A DNA stretch of 64,000 bases from positions 22,686-86,685 of the forward strand of contig JAJDBJ010000029.1 of the NCBI GenBank assembly GCA_029261395.1, given 5' to 3'. A program made the position numbers and the translations under genes. The notes beneath the pieces are model-generated. The model ran no database searches, was not told where the DNA came from, and saw only the letters and a list, made by a program, of their open reading frames with translations. Shown here piece by piece: positions 60,137 to 64,000 of this stretch (position 1 is the stretch's first letter; each line of letters starts with the position of its first letter). This DNA is from Nitrospinaceae bacterium (GTDB lineage Bacteria; Nitrospinota; Nitrospinia; Nitrospinales; Nitrospinaceae).

Positions 60137-61405
60137 TTAAAGCCAGATATCTTCCGTATGCTCCAGCCGTTCCTGCGCCAGTGCCTGTGCTTCCTCCCGA
60201 AAGATTCGAACTCCATCTTTTTGATTATTCACCCGGCTCATCAAGGTCCGCATGTTACTGGATACCGTTTTATAGATCAACTGGTCCGTATAGGTTTTTC
60301 CATCTTCACCCTGTGAAAGAACCTGCTGACGGTACGATTGATCCATTGTCATTTTGAGCTCCACCGCGCAACCCATCACGCCACCCACATTCACGATAAA
60401 ATCCGAATAAGAAACAATGCCGCGCCGGTTTTGCAGATAGTATTCGGTCATTTTATTGCTGGGCGCGTTGGCACCCTGGAATATTTTCCGACACTGAATG
60501 CGATCCGCATTGCGAGCGGTGATGGCATCGGGTCGGGCCGCCGGGATCAAAATATCGCAAGGCGCTTCCAACAGCCAGTCGATTTGATCCGGGCCGAATC
60601 GCTTTTCCACTTTTCCGGAATAATTTGATATTCCTCCAGATTCGCATCGAATGGAATTCAATTGCTCGACATTCAATCCATCTGGATGCCATAACGCGCC
60701 ATGGATATCCGACGCCCCGGTGACCACCGCCCCGACGGCGCTGAGCTTGGAGGCGGTCACGGAACCGACGTTACCGTACCCCTGAATGACTACTTGTGCG
60801 CCCTCGAGTTTGAACTCCGGTTCCAATTCCTCGACCGTGCGGATCGCCGCAAATAAACTGTGAGCTGTCAGACCCCATTCATCAATCGGGATGCCGCCTT
60901 TGTCAGGAGGACGCGACGCTCCGCCGCGCATATGCTGATGAGTCCCCAGCCGCTCGGAAAAGTATTCGTAGATTTGCTGGATGTCCGTTTCATTCGTCCC
61001 CATGTCCGGCGCCGGGATGTATTGGTCGACGGAGAACAATGCTTCTGCGAACAGGCCGATCAAATCGCGCTTCATGCCGGGGTTCAGTGCCATCATAACC
61101 GGATCGCACACGATGCCTGCCTTGCCGCCGCCGAAGGGCAGATTGGCCGCGCTGTTTTTAAGCGTCATCGCCCGCGCCAGTCGGTAAACCTCACCGAGGG
61201 TAACGTCCGAAGCCATGCGGATACCTCCCAGACCGGGACCGCGCCGGGTGTCATCCACCACCACAAATCCCCAGGTATTTCCGTCAGAAGGGTCCACCAC
61301 GCGGATCAATTGCTCAGCTGTACTATCATCAGACGCCGGAAACCGATTGGTTTCGTCCCTGGAATCACACGCTTCGATAACTAGTTTCTTGGGGAGTTGG
61401 GTCAC
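60137..61405 (-). CDS. Glu/Leu/Phe/Val dehydrogenase family protein
   Basis: A 422-residue NAD(P)-dependent amino-acid dehydrogenase. The substrate-binding domain has GPGLGGIRMASDVTLGEVYRLARAMTLKNSAANLPFGGGKAGI, with the catalytic Lys likely in FGGGK; the Rossmann region follows (VVIQGYGNVGSVTASKL). The sequence is intermediate between glutamate and leucine/valine-type enzymes, so substrate cannot be fixed. The start is GTG at 61405. The C-terminal half carries VGGVMGCAVELKM, typical of the family. Confidence 0.88.
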   Translation of the reverse strand: MTQLPKKLVIEACDSRDETNRFPASDDSTAEQLIRVVDPSDGNTWGFVVVDDTRRGPGLGGIRMASDVTLGEVYRLARAMTLKNSAANLPFGGGKAGIVCDPVMMALNPGMKRDLIGLFAEALFSVDQYIPAPDMGTNETDIQQIYEYFSERLGTHQHMRGGASRPPDKGGIPIDEWGLTAHSLFAAIRTVEELEPEFKLEGAQVVIQGYGNVGSVTASKLSAVGAVVTGASDIHGALWHPDGLNVEQLNSIRCESGGISNYSGKVEKRFGPDQIDWLLEAPCDILIPAARPDAITARNADRIQCRKIFQGANAPSNKMTEYYLQNRRGIVSYSDFIVNVGGVMGCAVELKMTMDQSYRQQVLSQGEDGKTYTDQLIYKTVSSNMRTLMSRVNNQKDGVRIFREEAQALAQERLEHTEDIWL

Positions 61406-61525
61406 AGATTAGAGTCTTGGGTTTTCCAGATTGGAGAGTCGATCTATCCACCTTATTATAAGTCAGAGATGGTACAAACCAAGGATTTGTGATATTTTTT
61501 AAGATTCTGTTTAATTGAGGATTAT

Positions 61526-62368
61526 ATGACGCAAATCAACTCCCTCACAACCGGGCAAATCGACGCACTGGTAAAACTGGCCCTGGCGGAAGATCTCGGT
61601 TCCGGGGATATCACCACCGACGGCATTTTGGTTCAGGACGATACCGCGACCGCAGTGGTGACGGCCAAGGAACCTCTAATTGTGTGTGGATTGGACATTT
61701 TCCGGAGAGTTTTCTTATATTTAGATGGCGATGCAACATTTCCGGGATCGGCGCCCAGCGATGGAACTGAATTCGCCGCTCAGGCGGAGATTATTCAGGT
61801 ACAAGCCAAAACCTCCGCCCTACTCAAGGGAGAGAGAACCGCCCTCAATATCGTGCAGCGCTTGAGCGGAATTGCCACCCTGACGCGCAAGTTTGTGGAG
61901 ACGGCCCAACCGGTAACCATTCTCGATACCCGAAAAACCACCCCCGGTCTCCGAATCTTTGAAAAGTATGCGGTTCATTGCGGAGGCGGGACCAATCACC
62001 GATTTGGACTATTCGATGCCGTTTTAATCAAGGATAACCATATCAAAATAGCGGGTGGAATTACCTCTGCAATCAAAAGGATAAGGAAACAGACTTCAGG
62101 TAAAATCGAGGTAGAGACCGTAAATCTGGACGAAGTTCGGGAAGCCTTGGCAATGAACGCCGACATCATTATGTTGGATAATATGGCTCCTGAGACCGTT
62201 AAAAAGGCAGTAGCGCTGATAGATGGAAAGTCGAAAATCGAGGTTTCCGGGTCTATGGGGTTGGCCGATCTGAGCCGCTACAATCAATTAGGGATAGATA
62301 CCATTTCGGTGGGGGCGCTGACCCACTCGGCACGATCGGTGGATATCAGCATGAATATCAAGATCTGA
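61526..62368 (+). CDS. nadC: Nicotinate-nucleotide pyrophosphorylase (quinolinate phosphoribosyltransferase) NadC
   Basis: Converts quinolinate and PRPP to nicotinate mononucleotide in NAD synthesis. Landmarks are LAEDLGSGDITTDGILV, LLKGERTALNIVQRLSGIAT, TILDTRKTTPGLRIFEKYAV, GGGTNHRFGLFDAVLIKDNH, VETVNLDEVREAL and EVSGSMGLADLSRYNQLGIDTISVGALTHSA. The length of 280 residues is normal. It is followed 52 bases later by a gene for a small IscU-like protein. Confidence 0.97.
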   Translation: MTQINSLTTGQIDALVKLALAEDLGSGDITTDGILVQDDTATAVVTAKEPLIVCGLDIFRRVFLYLDGDATFPGSAPSDGTEFAAQAEIIQVQAKTSALLKGERTALNIVQRLSGIATLTRKFVETAQPVTILDTRKTTPGLRIFEKYAVHCGGGTNHRFGLFDAVLIKDNHIKIAGGITSAIKRIRKQTSGKIEVETVNLDEVREALAMNADIIMLDNMAPETVKKAVALIDGKSKIEVSGSMGLADLSRYNQLGIDTISVGALTHSARSVDISMNIKI

Positions 62369-62420
62369 CGCAGATTCAGGTATATACTGACAGCTAGAGA
62401 ATTATAGAAAAGGAAAGCAC

Positions 62421-62840
62421 ATGCCCTGCAAAGACACGACAGCTTTAATGACAGTCCGGGTGGACCACGACGATTGTCTGATCAATTACGATTTCGCCAA
62501 AATATCGTGCGACAAGTCGATTGGCAACGGTCAGAGTTTTCACCAGTACTGCGAGGGTAAACCGATCCAGCAAATTCTCGACTGGGAGTTTTTTCAAATT
62601 CTTGAGGATTTGCAACTGTCGGAAGAAGATACCGAGAACCAGTTTCTAGTGTACCTGGAATGGTCAGCCCTGCGGTCGGCCTTGATCCAATACCTGGGCC
62701 GGGAAGACGATGTGGATACCGAACATTTTGAAATGGCCTCCGTGGAACACACCGATCAGGAAGTTGAGATCACTCAGGTGATCCGCCCCAACACCGATCT
62801 ACCCAAGATCCAATCCTGCTTCAAGCGCCAAAAAGCATAG
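62421..62840 (+). CDS. Degenerate NifU/IscU-like protein, 139 residues
   Basis: No confident family. The segment from about residue 15 to 95 (DCLINYDFAKISCDKSIG, SFHQYCEGKPIQQIL, WEFFQILEDLQLSEEDTEN, YLEWSALRSALIQYLG) follows the order of the IscU/NifU N-terminal scaffold, in which a Cys in GC, a helix and a GK turn, and a C-terminal A-x-x-A helix occur. Only the middle Cys aligns clearly; the Cys near the HCSVLAEDA position is absent. It could be a divergent scaffold-like protein. A good AAAGGA site precedes the ATG. Adjacent to nadC. Confidence 0.55.
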   Translation: MPCKDTTALMTVRVDHDDCLINYDFAKISCDKSIGNGQSFHQYCEGKPIQQILDWEFFQILEDLQLSEEDTENQFLVYLEWSALRSALIQYLGREDDVDTEHFEMASVEHTDQEVEITQVIRPNTDLPKIQSCFKRQKA

Positions 62841-62949
62841 TATCCAATCAACGCGCCACCATCGACCCACCGCCTTCGGACAACTCTATAAATTCCGATA
62901 TCCAGAATAATTCCCAAACAGGCTGATTCCGATTATACTGATGTGACGA

Positions 62950-62995
62950 GTGTACACATAGACTTAACCGTTATGTAGTCAAGAAGAGACTTGAC
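62950..62995. repeat. REP-like palindromic patch at the edge of the accessory region
   Basis: GTGTACAC palindrome (62950-62957), an ACATA/TATGT hairpin (62956-62960 with 62972-62976), and GTCAAG with CTTGAC six bases apart (62978-62983, 62990-62995), all within 46 bases. Clustered short palindromes like this resemble REP elements, but only one copy is seen in the window. Confidence 0.4.
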
Positions 62996-63055
62996 CCCTT
63001 TTTCATAGGGTATGTAGATTAAACAAATTACTAAAAAGGAATAAATATTCTTATT

Positions 63056-63538
63056 ATGCATATAACAAAAATAGAATTAATCATCTTTGTATTGTTAATA
63101 AATCTTTTTGTTTTCCATGGTAATACCATAGGAAGCGAAAAAGGCTCAGATTACACCTTAATAAATTATAAGAATCCAAACAAGGAATTCTTGACCCCAT
63201 TAAGCATTCAAGGCATTATCCTCCATAAGGAACATCAGTTTTTTGCTGGGAATGAGGAAATCCTGAATAGAATAAGAAAGAACATCGCTAAATTAGAATC
63301 AATTTCTGAGAACAAAAAAAGTGGATACCCCGGTTATTTTTTAAGTTTAACCTTATATAAAAACTCAATTGTCCAATATAATTTATACATACAAAGAGAT
63401 CGTTCATTTATACTGGAAACAGCAAAGAAAGATATAAAGGGAGTGATGGACAAAAAAACTTTTGATGATTTTATTTCATTATGCGAAAGAATGACTGATA
63501 TCATAGATTATAAATATCAGTGGCAAAGATTGAAGTAA
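63056..63538 (+). CDS. AT-rich secreted hypothetical protein, 160 residues
   Basis: A protein with a clear N-terminal signal peptide (about residues 6-26, IELIIFVLLINLFVFHGN) and a soluble, charged remainder. I recognise no domain. The coding sequence is much richer in A and T than its neighbours, with AT-ended codons throughout, which suggests recent acquisition. It is flanked by a palindromic patch upstream and a poly-G tract downstream. An AAAAAGGA site is upstream of the ATG. Confidence 0.65.
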   Translation: MHITKIELIIFVLLINLFVFHGNTIGSEKGSDYTLINYKNPNKEFLTPLSIQGIILHKEHQFFAGNEEILNRIRKNIAKLESISENKKSGYPGYFLSLTLYKNSIVQYNLYIQRDRSFILETAKKDIKGVMDKKTFDDFISLCERMTDIIDYKYQWQRLK

Positions 63539-63742
63539 AAGCTGTACAGTGATGGTATTTGCCTGACAGCAACCCTTCAAGGGCGGTAAAAGGGGGGGGG
63601 ATAGAGAAAGGAACAGGGAGCAAGGGAAAGCCTTCAACCTCTCCTTTTTCTTCGTTAAATCGTCCCTCCCAATTCTGTAATCCTTTCCAAAAATCCCCCA
63701 CTCCAAAAAATCCATAAAAATTTAGCCCCGCCGCTTCGCTGA
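63539..63742. other. Gap with a G9 tract between the AT-rich gene and the RHS fragment
   Basis: No gene is supported. It contains a run of nine G residues at 63592-63600 and pyrimidine-rich stretches. It marks a sharp change in composition from AT-rich to GC-rich and looks like a junction. Confidence 0.5.
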
Positions 63743-64000
63743 CCGGGACGCCACACGGAAACGAAGAACGCGCTGACGGATACCATCGTCTTTACGTTCG
63801 CCTATGATGGCGCGGGCCAACTGGCGTCCGTGACGGATGGTGACGGCGACGCGACGACCATCCAGCGGGATCCCGTTACCGGTGCTCCGCTGTCCATCAC
63901 CTCGCAGGACGGGCAAATCACCACGCTCACGCTCGATGCCAACGGCTATATCGCCACGGTGGCCAATCCCAACAGCGAAACCTTCCAGATGGCCTACGAC
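63743..64000 (+). pseudogene. 5'-truncated RHS/YD-repeat protein fragment, running off the window
   Basis: The frame is open from 63743 to the window end without a start codon near its beginning. The translation shows YD-repeat units (FTFAYDGAGQLASVTDGDGD, TTIQRDPVTGAPLSITSQDG and QMAYD at the end) typical of RHS or wall-associated polymorphic toxin shells. The stretch is GC-rich, unlike the AT-rich gene before it. The 5' end is cut at a TGA (63740-63742). It is either a pseudogene fragment or a displaced 3' part whose remainder lies outside the window. Confidence 0.7.

Noticed and set aside
63479..63715. A 78-residue minus-strand frame at the junction
   Set aside because: Low complexity, partly antisense to the AT-rich gene and passing through the G tract; no support as a gene.

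Overview
The window reads as a contiguous piece of a Gram-negative bacterial chromosome of roughly 50% GC, densely packed with housekeeping genes. Outer-membrane and periplasm biology is clear (two SurA/PrsA-type chaperones, a BepA-type M48 protease, FtsEX with an EnvC-like partner, lipoproteins, TatC). The gene set also includes a stand-alone cytochrome b / subunit IV quinol oxidase with a Rieske protein and an eight-heme cytochrome, a pair of DUF507 genes, LarB/LarC, and frequent TTG starts. This mix fits a Nitrospinota/Nitrospirota or deltaproteobacterial-type lineage; I favour a Nitrospina-like organism, but that is inference from gene content and not from a marker phylogeny.

Layout. 1-9.7 kb: mfd, two parvulin-type chaperones, tilS and ftsH, closed by a clear terminator. 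9.7-13.7 kb: folP-pdxJ, then gap-tpiA-secG and a tRNA-Leu. 13.7-15.5 kb: a small membrane protein and a flavin reductase homologue that has lost its redox cysteines. 15.6-21.4 kb: a bc-type complex operon (Rieske, cytochrome b, subunit IV, octaheme cytochrome) followed by two small membrane proteins, one carrying an apparently inactive Mrr-like domain. 21.4-30.1 kb: metF, two secreted FGE/SUMF1-fold proteins, a leucine-rich-repeat protein, a sulfite-oxidase-like molybdoenzyme coupled to an oversized pgk, an RNase E/G with a tandem-repeat tail, and a HmuY-like protein. 30.3-37.4 kb: a conserved unknown, ftsE-ftsX-envC-ctpA, tsaD and an epimerase. 37.4-44 kb: larB-gpsA, a TPR protein, an M48 protease with two small genes, and aconitase. 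44-54 kb: an alpha/beta hydrolase, a second LRR protein, an MBL-fold protein, tRNA-Met, a BFD-type [2Fe-2S] protein, larC, two DUF507 genes, tRNA-Gly, a 59-residue gene, tatC, a CPBP-type protein and a pentapeptide-repeat protein. 54.4-62.8 kb: rpiB-glyA-nrdR, hemX-hemA-hemC, a Glu/Leu/Phe/Val dehydrogenase, nadC and a degenerate IscU-like protein. From about 62.9 kb the composition changes: a REP-like palindromic patch, an AT-rich secreted protein, a G tract, then a GC-rich, start-less RHS/YD-repeat fragment running off the end. This looks like the edge of an accessory region.

How the parts fit. Central carbon metabolism is represented by gap, tpiA, pgk, rpiB, gpsA and aconitase; one-carbon metabolism by folP, metF and glyA; cofactors by pdxJ, the heme genes, nadC and larB/larC. 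Respiration centres on the bc-type operon, which has no separate cytochrome c1 gene and probably uses the octaheme protein as electron acceptor. Heme (hemAC) and export (tatC, secG) functions needed to build it lie in the same window. Nothing here is a CRISPR array, a complete prophage or a complete insertion sequence. The most unusual items are the octaheme/Mrr-like tail of the bc operon, the redox-dead flavoprotein, the perfect dyad over the promoter of the BFD gene, and the RHS fragment at the edge.
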